Numbered from the stretch's first letter, positions 53,150 to 64,000 are shown. The stretch is DNA of 64,000 nucleotides from Hybos culiciformis (GCA_964007475.1 OZ023273.1:38379525-38443524); one strand, 5' to 3'. Numbers and translations: made by a program. Notes: generated by a model not told the origin, from the letters alone.

Positions 53150-54934
53150 ATGGCTATACTTACATACTTACTAAAAGTGCACAATGTAAATGTAAAGTGA
53201 ATATGCAATATTACTTATATATAATGTATTAATGGTTGTATAAAATAAAATATCCTTGAATTTTCTTTTTGTTAAAAACCGGAAAAACACTTATTTCCCG
53301 TTAAAATACATATCTATACATATGTTGTTGAGAATTCTTCTTTGAACAACATTTTAGATATGTTATATTTTTTTTCTTACACACTTTATCTTAACTTATA
53401 TTGTTAAATTTTTTGAAATACATATTTTAGATTCATTTTTCTTTCCTCCATTATAAGTACATCGCCTTGAAATATTCTATAACCACTACATTTGTGCATA
53501 CACTCGACCACACAAAATTTCTTTTTTGTATTTTCAGCGATTTTATTTAAGTTTTTAATTTTTCAATTGAGCGACAAAAATCAAAGTTTCAAAATTATTT
53601 ACATACTTACATTCAATGTCACATACGTAGGCACCTCTACAACTAGTATAAGTTTTAAAAAGTTAGTTTTAAAATTAAATGAAAGTATACCGCGTGCTAA
53701 GTTCGTGTCTATGGGTGTACATTTTTGATGAAAAAGTATTGAATATATTATATTCATCATATATAATTAATAATTTTTGTTGAAACATTTATTTTTCATT
53801 TTTTTAAAGAAGCTTTTATTTCTGGTAATACAATTTTATTAAATTTTCTTATTCATTCAAAGGTATACCTACATCTGTATAATGATTCTCATAAATTAGC
53901 AAACAAATATTTTGTCACGCACAGTATATTTATTTTATAAAGTCAAATTAAACAATACGTTGTCATTCGGAAATTGAAAAATAATTCTTTCAAAAAGAAC
54001 CAACCAGCGAACAGTGAGTGACCTTGCAATATTTCCAATAAAATATATGAAAAAAAAAAAATGTATTTACGAAAGTCAAAAATATTATAATAAAAAGATG
54101 TGAATTTATTATTAAATAAAAGAATGATATTTCTGGGTCAAATTCAACACAGCCTTCATTTTATATCTAACCATACCATCGAAGAAAAATTCAATAAAAA
54201 AATAGAATTGTATATTTAACTTACATTCTGAATACAAAATAATTTCTATTTTAATGAGGCTCGAATATTCAATAAATTAATTAAAAATTAAAATTGAAAT
54301 TCATTCAATAATTGTAATTTTAATGTTTTAGCCAGATTATTCCGCAAAACTGAATTTTGGTTTTGAAACAAATTAATAAATTTAGTAATTTTTTTAAATG
54401 ATTTTTGTCAATATTATGATTTATTCAATTTTGGCATTAGTTTCTTATTTGAGAGAAAACAAACCAAAAAAAAAATGTTCTTCGAAAAAATGCACTGTAT
54501 ATAGTCAAACCCAAAATACCTCGGAGGAAAAAGATTTTATTTATTAATCGATAGGCAGCTCTAAATCTAAAGTTTTTTTTAGTGGAAAAATTTTACTAAT
54601 TTCAGTTTCGAATACTATAAAAATAAAAAATTAAGTATTTTTTTGTCGTGCAATGAATACAAATTTTTAAAATTAATTTATATTGGTTTTTATGTTAATA
54701 TTTCGACGAATAGTAAAATTTGTATATACACAGCCACAATATAGTTATTAAATATGATACAAAAATAAATATTTGCCAAAAATATTTTTAATCCTAATAA
54801 GTTGAACGAACCATTATATAGAATATTTGTTTAAAAATGTTCATATATATCAAAGTATTCTTTGTGTATTCAATTAAAAAAATGTTGAAGTCATAAAATT
54901 TCTAGTATCTCACAGACATATTAAAATCAACACA
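53150..54934. other. AT-rich spacer
   Basis: No supported feature. The 78-codon frame at 53492-53728 is F/L/I/K-rich without motif. Confidence 0.5.
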
Positions 54935-55046
54935 AAGTGAGACAAATTAAAAAATTAAAACAAATTCCAGGCTGTGGTGAGAATCAAACCCACGACCGAC
55001 CATACCATAGGATAAGGGCAATACCACTACCACTACACCATGACGG
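54935..55046 (-). repeat. tRNA-derived SINE copy 2
   Basis: Minus strand starts CCGTCATGGTGTAGTGG, with an A box (TGGTGTAGTGG) at 55040 and a B-box-like GGTTTGATTC at 54990. It shares head and tail with the 9.7-kb copy (GTCGTGGGTT and CTGGAATTTG). The A-B distance is 50 nt instead of 44 because a TAGTGG unit is duplicated. Confidence 0.75.
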
Positions 55047-56640
55047 ATTTACATACATATATATATAAAAACGAGTCCCGAATTTTTTTAAGTTTTCAAT
55101 TATAAAAATTTTTAAAATAAATGTAAAACACAAAAAAAAACCTAAAAATAAAAATTTCGACATTACGAAGTACAGTTATTTTAAAATCCATTATTACAGA
55201 AGTTTCATTTTACACTTTTATATAACATTAAAAATTAATTAAAAATAAATTTCATGATTCGAAATTGAAAAAATACTTTAATCAAAAATGATACATACAT
55301 TTAAAAAAATTATTATCAAAATTGGTCAATAAATGTCGCCTGTAGAGGTACACAAAGGTTTGTGTGGAGAAAAGTTAACATTTTTATATATAAATTTCAA
55401 CATTAAAAGACTCGTATAAATTGAGTTAAATTCTCAGTGTTCGCCGGAATCTAGAATTTAAGCGCAAATGTTTTTTACGGAAATTCGGTATAATATATCT
55501 CCTAAATAAAAAACAAACACATATTAATGAATTATGTACTATATACTTATAAAGATACATAATATAAAATTGGCACTTGTGCTTTTACATGCAAAAATAA
55601 TGAAATCAGCAAAATGTGTAAAATTTATTGTAAAGTTGAGTGTAATTGAATTTTTTTTTTTCTCTATTAAATTTTTTCTTTTATTTTTCATAAAAAGTCT
55701 CAACAAACATTTTAAAGTAATTAAAATCATCACGCCTAATGAAGAGTATGGTATAAAACATTACATAATATTAATTGCATTTCGTTGTATCTCTAAATAT
55801 TTTGTTATTCCATTGCAGTTTAAGCGTTGTGAATGAAAAAATTACATTTTAAAAAATTATGAAGTTTAGCTTTAATAAGCTTTCTTAAGAAAGGTCCTGA
55901 ATGAAAAATTTTAATACATTGTTTTTCTTTTTAAACACAACAAACTGTGCTTAATTTTTGAAGCGAATGCAGAAGGGACAATTACACCATAACCAGAAAT
56001 GAATGTATAGTATATGAATATATGTATTCTCACCTTATAACGGCGCGCTTCGGGAAACATTAAATTGAATTAAATTGGGAATTTCTATATGACGAACTTA
56101 TTTCTATATTAATGATGGGTCATAACAATTCTTTTTTATGTTTAAAATCCAATGAATTAATGTTGCTTCAACTAAGGGAAATGTGCGTACAAAACAAGTA
56201 GTGGTATGTACACACAAATGTATATAATAATACATTATGCAATACATTTTCCATCAAATTTTACTTTAAAAACTCTAAACATTTTTTCGTTACTTCCAAG
56301 TACCATATATAAATATATGTTGGATATAATAGATAATTAAAGGTATTGAAACATTTTATCGCATAACATCTTACCGCTTTAACTATAGAATAAAGTATTT
56401 GACAATTTAAAAAATGGATCACATACCTAAAGAATCAATCACATAATGAGATATGAGAAGGCCTTCTTGACGTTTTTTTTCACATAATACTGGTATAAAT
56501 TAAATCTTATGTTTGACATGTTTAACAAAAATTCGAACATTTTAGTGGAATACAAATTTTTGGCTATAACCCTATAAATAAAATTATTATTTTATTTTTT
56601 GTTTAAGTTGTTTTTTGCTGATTCTTTTTTTTTTATGTAC
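55047..56640. other. AT-rich sequence
   Basis: No gene or element ends recognised. Opposed open frames at 55534-55836 are low-complexity. Confidence 0.5.
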
Positions 56641-56650
56641 ATTTAATTTA

Positions 56651-56755
56651 GTAAGACACCGAAATCGGCGCCGCGCTGGTGTCTTAAACTGAAACTTAAA
56701 AACGGAGTGGTCCGACGTCGATTCTTTTCCTGTGCATTTTTCGCTCTTGGTAAAT
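56651..56755. promoter_or_regulatory. CpG-dense patch with hairpin; candidate promoter/5' exon region
   Basis: In a strongly AT background this stretch has many CpG (GGCGCCGCGC, GTCCGACGTCGA). An 8-bp hairpin stem AAGACACC/GGTGTCTT (56653-56660 and 56678-56685) encloses a 17-nt G/C-rich loop. An Inr-like TCAGTT lies on the minus strand (56692-56687). A possible plus-strand donor (TTG|GTAAAT) sits at its right edge. Unmethylated-looking CpG-rich patches of this type often mark promoters; direction and gene are inferred only. Confidence 0.35.
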
Positions 56756-57243
56756 GTTTGTGAAGAATTAATCGGAAAAAATTAAAAATGAAGTGAACTT
56801 TATGTTAAAATTATTTTTGAACAATTGTCTAGTGATTAAATATAATAAAACCTCACACAACACAAAAAAAAGTCATAAAACAAAAGTAATGCAATATTTT
56901 TTTTTTTTTTTTCGAAAATGAGGAGCGTAGAGAATAATTAAATTATCTTTTTGCTATGGGAAAATATTTTTTTAATTTAATATTAAAAAAAAAAAAAAAT
57001 TGTGGGTGATTTCATCTTAAGCTCTTGATGATGTGATTCAAGATAGAAAATATTTTTATCATGAACATTAAATTTTTATTAAAGTGTTTACTGAATAAAG
57101 TTATTTTTAAATTACAATATAGATTCTTGTTCATTTGAAAAGTTGGGGTCATTCAGCAGAAAAGTAACAGAATTAACTAAGTAAAACTGAACTCAAATTA
57201 TTAAAAAAAATTGATTTCAAGCAATTGTATCTTAATTTCTTAC

Positions 57244-57297
57244 AAATTTGATAATACTTTTTGACATTAATCTAAAACTAGCGGCCGGCGGCGCCAT
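57244..57297 (-). other. Candidate upstream exon or uORF: ATG in strong context followed by donor
   Basis: Minus strand: ATGGCGCCGCCGGCCGC at 57297, open for 18 codons (MAPPAASFRL...IIKF), then a consensus-like donor GTAAGA at 57243. If spliced to the FRMPD acceptor at 39122, the frame would stop before the main ATG (within the 23-nt leader plus the ATG), so it would act as a uORF or 5' untranslated exon, not as an N-terminal extension. Its G/C-rich core is exceptional for the window. No transcript evidence. Confidence 0.25.
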
Positions 57298-57300
57298 ATT

Positions 57301-60300
57301 TTTTGTCATGAAATTATTATAGTGTTATAAAAAAAATTGTGTCATTCATTATCGTGTATAAGATTTTAAGTAAAATAATTTTTTTTTTTTTTATTTATCT
57401 TTTAAAGCGCAAGCAAGATAAGAATTATTATATTGTATTATGCCACCACGACTTAATGAAGTTCAAGAGATTAAGTAATTGAAAAATGTATAATTGTACG
57501 TATACATATGTCTCTAATATTTATATAAAAAAAAATGTATGTCAAGAAAAATATGTACAACATACTTACGTTCATATACACTATTGAAATGGTTTATGGT
57601 AGTGAAAGTAAAAACCTATTTTCCACGGTAGTCTCGCTTATTATTTTTATTATTTTTTTTATTGTCTAGCAGCGTTTTAAATAATTTTATTTTATTTTTG
57701 TTTTAAAGCATAATTATTACGTGATTTTTATGTTATGAAATTTATGTTGATTTTTATTTCCACTAAAAAAAAAAAAAAACTAAAAGAAAAATAATTATGT
57801 TACGGTTATGAAAAGAATAGCATAATACGTGGTAGGTATAACAACAATGCAATAACAATTTAATTTTAATTAATTTGATAAAGTCAATTAAATTATGATA
57901 TATTTGTGTGCATTATATACCTACATAATCCTACATAATCCTTGCTTTGGACCGCACCCAGCCATCAGACAAAGTTTAAGTGTTTATTATTGTATTTAAA
58001 TTTCAAATGCAGTAGTGTAATTTATGTCAATGAAATTGTTATTTGTTTAATTCTTAGGCACCGAACAAGTATAAATCACCGACATAAATATTAAGCCTAG
58101 ACGCACACGGCTAGAGATAAAGCACTTATAGAACAATTTAAGATTTATTCGTAAAAAGATATACGTAAAAACCGAATTGGCTTGAATAAAATTTACATAC
58201 TTAATTCGAAAAATTCAATCAAGAAACTATAAATTCATTTCATTGTCGAATTGAGCTTAATAGATCATAAGATCCGAAATGTGATGTTCGAACATTGTAT
58301 TCTCAAATTCCATATCGATGAAATTCTATAAAATGCACTGCTCTAATTAATTGGTGTATACTAACTTATAGACTTTTCGAATAAATATCAATTCGCAGTG
58401 AGCTTAAAAGACATAATATATTGATGAATTAATAATTAAAAGTAAATGTTTTATTTTAGAAAAAATTTATTTAACAAATTTTTGTCATCACCGAGATGAT
58501 TTTATTATAATATTTAACACCACCTGAATATGATTTCAATAAGCGATTTTATTTAATTTGCTTGTATTTTATTTACAATTAATTAAAACAAAATATTGTT
58601 ATTCAAAAAACGGTATGACGCTCTAAATTTTATAATTAAGATGAAGGGCAATTAAATTTGATAAACTTTTTTTTATTAGAAATTTTTTCTTTTAACAATA
58701 ATTCACAACATGGTATGGAAAATATGTATTATGTTATTTAATAGAAAATCGAATTTTAACATGCTTTTAAAAATTAAAAAAAAAAAAAATAATAATAATA
58801 ATACTAATTCATTAACATTAATAATTTTGTTTTTGAAGTGCGGAAAGCATGTCAAATAAAATTATCAAAACAAAAAAATTGCAATAAAAATGATTTATTA
58901 AATTTTATGTTTATTTCATTTTGTGATTCATGTTAAAATCTGTGTCTTGAAACAAAAGATCCAATTCTAGATTAAATGGAAAATATATATTTTTATGATT
59001 ATTAGAGATGGTTAGGAATGTTTGATAACATCAAATTCATACCTCTCTAAGTGTGGATAAAAGATTAAAAAAATTCAATCGAATTGGAATTTGAACTATC
59101 ATTGGATTATAATTTTCATTTAACTCCATTGGCTATTTTTGTTTAAATCACATTTAAAAAAAATTTTAAATTATGAGTAAATGTAAAAAAGTTTTGTGAT
59201 TTGACTAGAGTGTCCTTAACAAAAATTTTTTGTTTAAGTTTCTAATTTTATTATTATTGTTTAAATTTATGTGTGTACATAAATAATTTCATATATTGAT
59301 ATATACTATATTATTACATAGTGTAATGAATATTATTAATGAATTATGTCATTTTAATTACATTTTGAACAAATTTTATAATTAAATCATTGAAGATTTC
59401 AAAAACAGGAAGAGCAAATAGATTTTTGAACAATTAACATACTTTAGTGGTTAATTTCCCAATGATCATCAATCGTTGTGTATTTTTTTTTTATTATTTT
59501 GGTCAAAATTTTAAACCATATACATGTATTTACAATGACGATATGGCTAGTTTATTAAATGAAAACAAGATTATTCAACACAATGTTAAATTTAATTTAC
59601 AAAAGAATAAAGTCAATATGTAATATGGGCATATTAAAATTTTATACTGGTTATTTTATGCAAAAAGCAATGTCATCATATTGATCCAATCGAATAATAA
59701 TTTTTTTTTGTATAAAATCTATAAAATTTTCTTATGTTTGAGACCATTCTTATGTCTAATAGCTATTACGGGTTTTTTTTATTAATAATAGTTGCATGAA
59801 GATTTAAGCAAGAGCAAAGAATATTTAAAAAAAGCAAAAAAGTGTAAGTAATAATTTGTTTTTTGTTTATTTTATATAGGTATAGCTCTATAATTTTATT
59901 ATTTTGATTTTTTCTATAGAAACAAAGTCTGCAAGGTCTACAGCGATACCTATAGAAATCTTATTTATAACAGTTATAGGTTATTTCAAATTTAAGCCTG
60001 ATTACAACCGAAACTATATTAGTAAATCATGCATAATATAAATTTGATGCTAGATCTTAAGGTTATCTCTAAGGCTAGAAAATAACAGTTCAAACGATCA
60101 AAGGTTTCAACCCATAGTTATAGGACTTTCGATATACGATTCCCGATTTCAGTTCGATTATTGTTTGCAAGTTTTTCGATAATTTTAATCTACATATACT
60201 CTCGAAGCTTAATTGAATTCAAAAGTTAAAAAATATAATTAAAAAATTTATTATTTATATCATTATTTTATGACTTGAAAACTAAATTAATAATAATTTA

Positions 60301-60329
60301 ATAATTTATACGAATTGATTTTTATTCAG
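57301..60329. other. AT-rich intergenic or intronic sequence
   Basis: No gene found. A slightly G/C-richer segment near 57940-58110 (CCGCACCCAGCC, GACGCACACGG) includes a small tandem repeat of CCTACATAAT. Function unknown. Confidence 0.45.
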
Positions 60330-60548
60330 CGGCAACTTCACGGTCCAAAATTTCAGTTTTTTTTTTAAACTTAAAAGTTTCTATATAGTTCCACACCAAT
60401 ATAAGTTTAAGTTTTAAACTTTTTAGTCTATAATAAATAATTTAAACAAAAAAGAATAAATTTTAAACTGAAGATGTTTAACATAATGTGTTAAACGAAA
60501 TAGTTTAAATTTTAAACTGAAGATTAAAAAATTAAAAAATTTATTTAA

Positions 60549-60591
60549 TTTTTTTTTTTCTTTTTTTTTCTTTTTTTTTCTTTTTTTTTTC
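60549..60591. repeat. (T9C)n simple repeat
   Basis: Four units of about nine or ten T followed by C. On the minus strand this is the A-rich tail of the tRNA-like unit just upstream. Confidence 0.9.
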
Positions 60592-60705
60592 TCTTAACCC
60601 TTTCTTCGGGATTCGAACCTCGTTCTTTAGCATTTCATTCTACCACTCTACCTCTCGGCTACAGTATTAAAATTATAAACGTGTACAAAATAGAAAATAT
60701 AAATT
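60592..60705 (-). repeat. tRNA-like SINE unit with upstream TATA-rich 18-mer (copy B)
   Basis: Minus strand: 18-mer AATTTATATTTTCTATTT (60705-60688), 26-nt spacer, A box TAGCCGAGAGG (starting 60661) and an intact B box GGTTCGAATCC (starting 60619) 42 nt downstream, then CCGAAGAA and an A-rich tail. Closest to copy C at 63.75 kb. Confidence 0.78.
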
Positions 60706-60722
60706 ATGTGTATAAATTATGT

Positions 60723-61020
60723 GTAAACTAAAATAGTTAAGTTTTAAACTAAAAATGTTTAGAAACCGGAGCTAAATTTTAATTTAAAACTTTAAAGTTT
60801 TAAAATATAAACTTTGATGTTTTAGATCAAAATGTAAACTAAAATAGTTAAGTTTTAAACTAAAAATGTTTAGAAACCAGAGCTAAATTTTGATTTAAAA
60901 CTTTAAAGTTTTAAAATATAAACTTTGATGTTTTAAATCAAAATGTAAACTAAAATAGTTTAGTTTTTAACTAAAAAAGTATAGAAATTTGAATTAAACT
61001 TTAGCAAGTTTTAAATACTG
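60723..61020. repeat. 111-bp tandem repeat, about 2.7 copies
   Basis: Units begin GTAAACTAAAATAGTT at 60723, 60834 and 60945. Copies 1 and 2 are nearly identical; copy 3 is diverged and incomplete. Within each unit TTTAAA-containing motifs recur. Confidence 0.93.
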
Positions 61021-61430
61021 AATTTTTTGTTTAAAATATTCTTTTAAACCATGTTTTTATGAATTAAGTTTAAAAAAAAAACTGAAAATTTCGACCGTGT
61101 TGCCGAAATAATGATTTACAATACGTTCAGAAGGTTTTTTTTATATTCAGACTCAAAATTGTAATAAAATAAATATAAATGATCATTAAACTGAAATTAA
61201 ATTGTTTTATAGATTGTTTTATAAAAATTACAAACTTATTTTATTTATTTAAAATTATTACAATAACTAAAAATATTGCAATTTATATGAGGACAAGTAA
61301 AAACAGCCACCTAAGACGACTCTTACTTAATTTTTTTGTTTTTATTAATTTTAATATCAAATCACACGCACAAAAAGTGTTAAATTACGAAATTTATATA
61401 ATAAATGATGTAAGTACAAATTCAGTTTCA

Positions 61431-62165
61431 ACACCCAAAAAAATATTTGGAAGAATCAACCCAAAAATTTTGTTAAAATTTCGTAAATTTGTAGGTACTT
61501 TTTTCGTTGTTCCTCTCTTTGGCATTCAAATTCATCACTATACTACTGTGCTAAGTTTAAAATTATGGATGTGTGTAAAATATAGAATATAATTTCTCTG
61601 ATGTTACCGACAAAGAACCAATTGTTGGTGAAATTTTACGTTAGGCTTCAAAAGCGGGAGATCTACGTCTTAGATTCGAGCTGTTTATATTATCGCGATG
61701 GATAAAGGTACTGATAAATAAGTAAAAAAACGACAAGAAAGCTATTTTTATAATTTGGATTAGACATGATTCGAACATGGAACCTCAGTATTGATAATTT
61801 TTTGATAATTTTTTGGTTTCAATTATATTGGTGCAATTTTGTGATTCTTAGGAGTTCAAATAAAACAAAAAGAACCCAAATATTTTAATAAAATTTTTGG
61901 TACTCATTTGGATTAAAATTACATATTTTAAACTAAAGATAAAGTGTACAAATGTTTTTATAAAATTTTTAGTTAAATTTTGGTTGCAAAAAGTATATTG
62001 GTGAAATTTTGGTGAATTTTTCGGTAAATAAAAATAATTTGAAAAATTTTAAATATATTTAGTTAAATTTTGGTAAATATTTTGGTCAAAGACACTTATT
62101 TAGTAAATTTCTAGGTTACCAAAAAATCAAGCAAAAAATTTTACCTAAAAATTTTTTTTGGGTGT
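61431..62165. mobile_element. Possible MITE with ACACCCAAAAAAA termini (735 bp)
   Basis: Left ACACCCAAAAAAATATTTGG and inverted right ACACCCAAAAAAAATTTTTA (then GG) match over about 20 bp. Inside is an isolated B-box-like GTTCGAATC on the minus strand (around 61770) and a repeated TAGTTAAATTTTGGT. No target duplication seen. A 137-codon plus-strand frame (61179-61592) overlaps the left end and is not credible as a gene. Confidence 0.45.
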
Positions 62166-63453
62166 ATGTGCTGTTTGTACAAATATTTTCTATTTTGTAT
62201 CTTTATATTATTAAAACATTAAAATCATCATAGGAATTAGTTTTTTAATTTAAAAAAAATATTGCAACGATTTTATGTAATTTAATTTAACGCTAATTTC
62301 ATTCTTAGAAAAATTATAAATAAAATATGTAAAAAAATGAAATTTAATATGCATTAAAACATTGTTTTCTGTATATTATCATTATGAAAACAAGCAAAAA
62401 GTTATTGGTCCCAAAACAAAATACTTTGTTTGAATTCCAATACTCTGAAAGTATGTAACAAACACATGTATTCCCTTTAAGCATATGGAGTTACATATTT
62501 TACTTCAATTACATAATGGTGCTTTTGAAAGTATAATTTCTATAAGACGAATTCTTTATGATTCTTTGTTGTCTTATGTTAATTTAATTTATACAGACAT
62601 TTTTGAGGCAGATAATATTTTAGTTTTTTGAATTATATTTAATTATGGTTTGCAAGAATTTTTTATATCAAAGAAAATTTCACGAAATGTTCAGTTTTTA
62701 TTGTTACTGTCAAATTAATTTCATTTCATTTCCATTTTGAAGTCCGAAAAAGTGAAGTTAATTTTTTTTCCAATTCGAATTTGCTATAAAGATTCAAATT
62801 TTAAAAGAAAAAGAATATTTTTAGGTTCAAACTTGCTAAAAAAATCAAATCCGAAAATAACAAAAACATATGAAAAATTTTTGTTTTATCTTTAACTGCA
62901 TGTTAAACATAAAAAGAATCCTTTATCTTAAATCGAAGAGGAAGCAAAAAGTTTTCCATAAATTTTTGTCATTGATATTAGTATGTTTATGAAATCGCGT
63001 ATAGAAAATTTCAGTAAAATAATAAGTAATAATAAGTATGTATTGAACAATTTCATCATTTTTCTATATTCTTATCAATTTCATTTTATCAAATTTAATT
63101 ACAATTAAGTAAAAATCCATTTCACTGCTAGGTATATAACGTATTAAGTATTATGTAGAAGTTTCTATATAATAAAAAAATCTGCTTATTTATTAAATTT
63201 TCTACCATCATTACAGTTTTTCTTTGTAAACCTCATACTTAACATATATACAATGTTCTTCTGTTGAATTTATTTTTATCTAATTTATATATAAAACAAA
63301 AAAAATATATAGCCTAATTCAATTTTAGAAACAAAACATAGACATATTTTTTTAAAAGATATTTTGTTTTAAATAAAATATATAGCGATGAAGGTGGTTG
63401 TTATTATAATTTCTACCTTCATTTCATTCATTCGTTCGTTTTGTTTAACAGTA
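62166..63453. other. AT-rich spacer
   Basis: No gene, RNA or element ends recognised. Confidence 0.5.
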
Positions 63454-63738
63454 CACTGAGGGAAAAAAATTTCTAGAATCGTGCAACACACTTTCATAAT
63501 CACTAAAATTTAAGAAAAAAACTGAATTTTCATAATTCAAAGCGAATTCACTTGATATTTTGCAATTATTTCTCGTCTGTTATTTATTTTTTTTCCATGA
63601 TTCAAATAAACTTATTTTGCTTGATTTAATGGGCTTATTTTCATTAATCAAGTAATTATTTATTCATTTATGTAAATATTTCTTAATTTAAGTAAATATT
63701 TACTTGATGTGATTCTAAGAAAGATATTGTAGTCAGTG
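63454..63738. mobile_element. Short CACTGA-ended element (285 bp)
   Basis: Left end CACTGAGGGAAAAAAATTTC, inverted right end CACTGACTACAATATC, flanked by TA on both sides (63452-63453, 63739-63740). Termini match the 991-bp element at 40.1 kb. The interior has alternating ACTTGAT/TCAAGTAA motifs and no coding frame. Confidence 0.5.
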
Positions 63739-63741
63739 TAT

Positions 63742-63855
63742 AATTTATATTTTCTATTTTGCACTAATTTTAAATTTCAATTGCTTAGCCTAGTGGTAGA
63801 GTTGAACGTTTGGAATGCAAAAGAACAAGGTTCGAATCCCGAAGAGGACATGAGG
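63742..63855 (+). repeat. tRNA-like SINE unit with upstream TATA-rich 18-mer (copy C)
   Basis: Plus strand: AATTTATATTTTCTATTT (63742-63759), 26-nt spacer, A box TAGCCTAGTGG (63786) and B box GGTTCGAATCC (63829) 43 nt downstream. Its start lies 4 nt right of the CAGTG end of the preceding element. Confidence 0.78.
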
Positions 63856-63860
63856 AAAAT

Positions 63861-64000
63861 CAAATAAATCAATTATAAATTTAATAAAATTAAATTTAAT
63901 AAATAAATATAAATAAAATAAATAAAAATTATAAAAAAAAAAATTGATAAATAAAAAAAAATAAAAAAAAATTAAAAAAAAAATAAATAAAAAAAAAAAA
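63861..64000 (+). repeat. A-rich tail (AAATAAATAAAAAT)n
   Basis: The window ends in almost pure A with scattered T, directly downstream of tRNA-like copy C, as expected for a SINE tail. It continues beyond the window. Confidence 0.8.

Larger units (their letters stand above)
60330..61105. mobile_element. Composite TIR element CGGCAAC...GTTGCCG (776 bp)
   Basis: The left end CGGCAACTTCACGGTCCAAA and inverted right end CGGCAACACGGTCGAAATTT continue similarly through TTTCAG, a T run and TTTAAACTTAA, giving about 45 bp of imperfect TIR. It encloses a (T9C)n run, a minus-strand tRNA-like unit and a 111-bp tandem repeat. No transposase and no clear target duplication. Its layout parallels the CACTG element at 40.1-41.1 kb. 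Confidence 0.6.

Noticed and set aside
61179..61592. 137-codon plus-strand open frame
   Set aside because: AT-rich composition, no motif, and it runs across the left end of a repeat element; expected by chance in such sequence.
63783..63855. Functional tRNA gene
   Set aside because: A and B boxes are good, but I cannot fold a proper acceptor stem and anticodon arm, and it has an A-rich tail and repeated relatives, so a SINE is the better call.

Overview
This is a window of a very AT-rich (by eye about one-fifth GC) eukaryotic genome, almost certainly an arthropod and probably an insect. The evidence is spliced genes with GT-AG introns, long non-coding stretches of A/T runs, tRNA-derived SINE-like units, terminal-inverted-repeat DNA transposon remnants, a decayed non-LTR retrotransposon tail, and a scaffold gap of exactly 200 Ns (41367-41566). 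The order cannot be fixed from the sequence.

The window holds one convincing gene, on the minus strand from 39098 (start codon) to 16716 (stop codon). I could join eleven coding exons by hand. All ten splice junctions have consensus donors and acceptors and compatible phases. The exons sum to 4791 nt, which encodes 1596 aa plus a stop. The domain order is WW, WW, PDZ, FERM and then a long disordered, proline-rich tail with a helical C-terminus. This is the FERM-and-PDZ-domain (FRMPD4/Preso-like) scaffold family. The first coding exon has a splice acceptor just upstream (39121/39122), so at least one 5' untranslated exon lies upstream. The GC/CpG-dense patches at 56.65-56.76 kb and 57.28-57.30 kb are the best-looking places for the promoter or first exon, but this is unproven.

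Layout: 1-16.2 kb is AT-rich sequence with a dead non-LTR retrotransposon tail (2.5-3.0 kb), a tRNA-derived SINE (9.7 kb) and an inverted-repeat element (13.1-13.5 kb). 16.7-39.1 kb is the FRMPD gene. 39.1-64 kb is a repeat-rich upstream or intergenic region: a 991-bp CACTG-ended element carrying a 65-bp tandem repeat and a tRNA-like unit (40.1-41.1 kb); the N gap; a 637-bp long-TIR foldback element with a 9-bp target duplication (44.9-45.5 kb); a G-rich-ended element (46.4-47.3 kb); a 708-bp hAT-type element with a perfect 8-bp target duplication (47.8-48.5 kb); a nested palindrome plus direct repeat (52.8-53.15 kb); a second copy of the 9.7-kb SINE (55.0 kb); and a cluster of TIR elements, 111-bp tandem repeats and tRNA-like units from 60.3 kb to the end.

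The most unusual signal is a tRNA-like unit found at three loci (40.5, 60.7 and 63.75 kb). Each is preceded by an identical 18-nt TATA-rich motif 25-26 nt upstream of the A box. Two copies lie inside TIR-bounded elements and the third abuts the end of one. No other protein-coding gene is supported; the many short open frames are A/T-rich noise.
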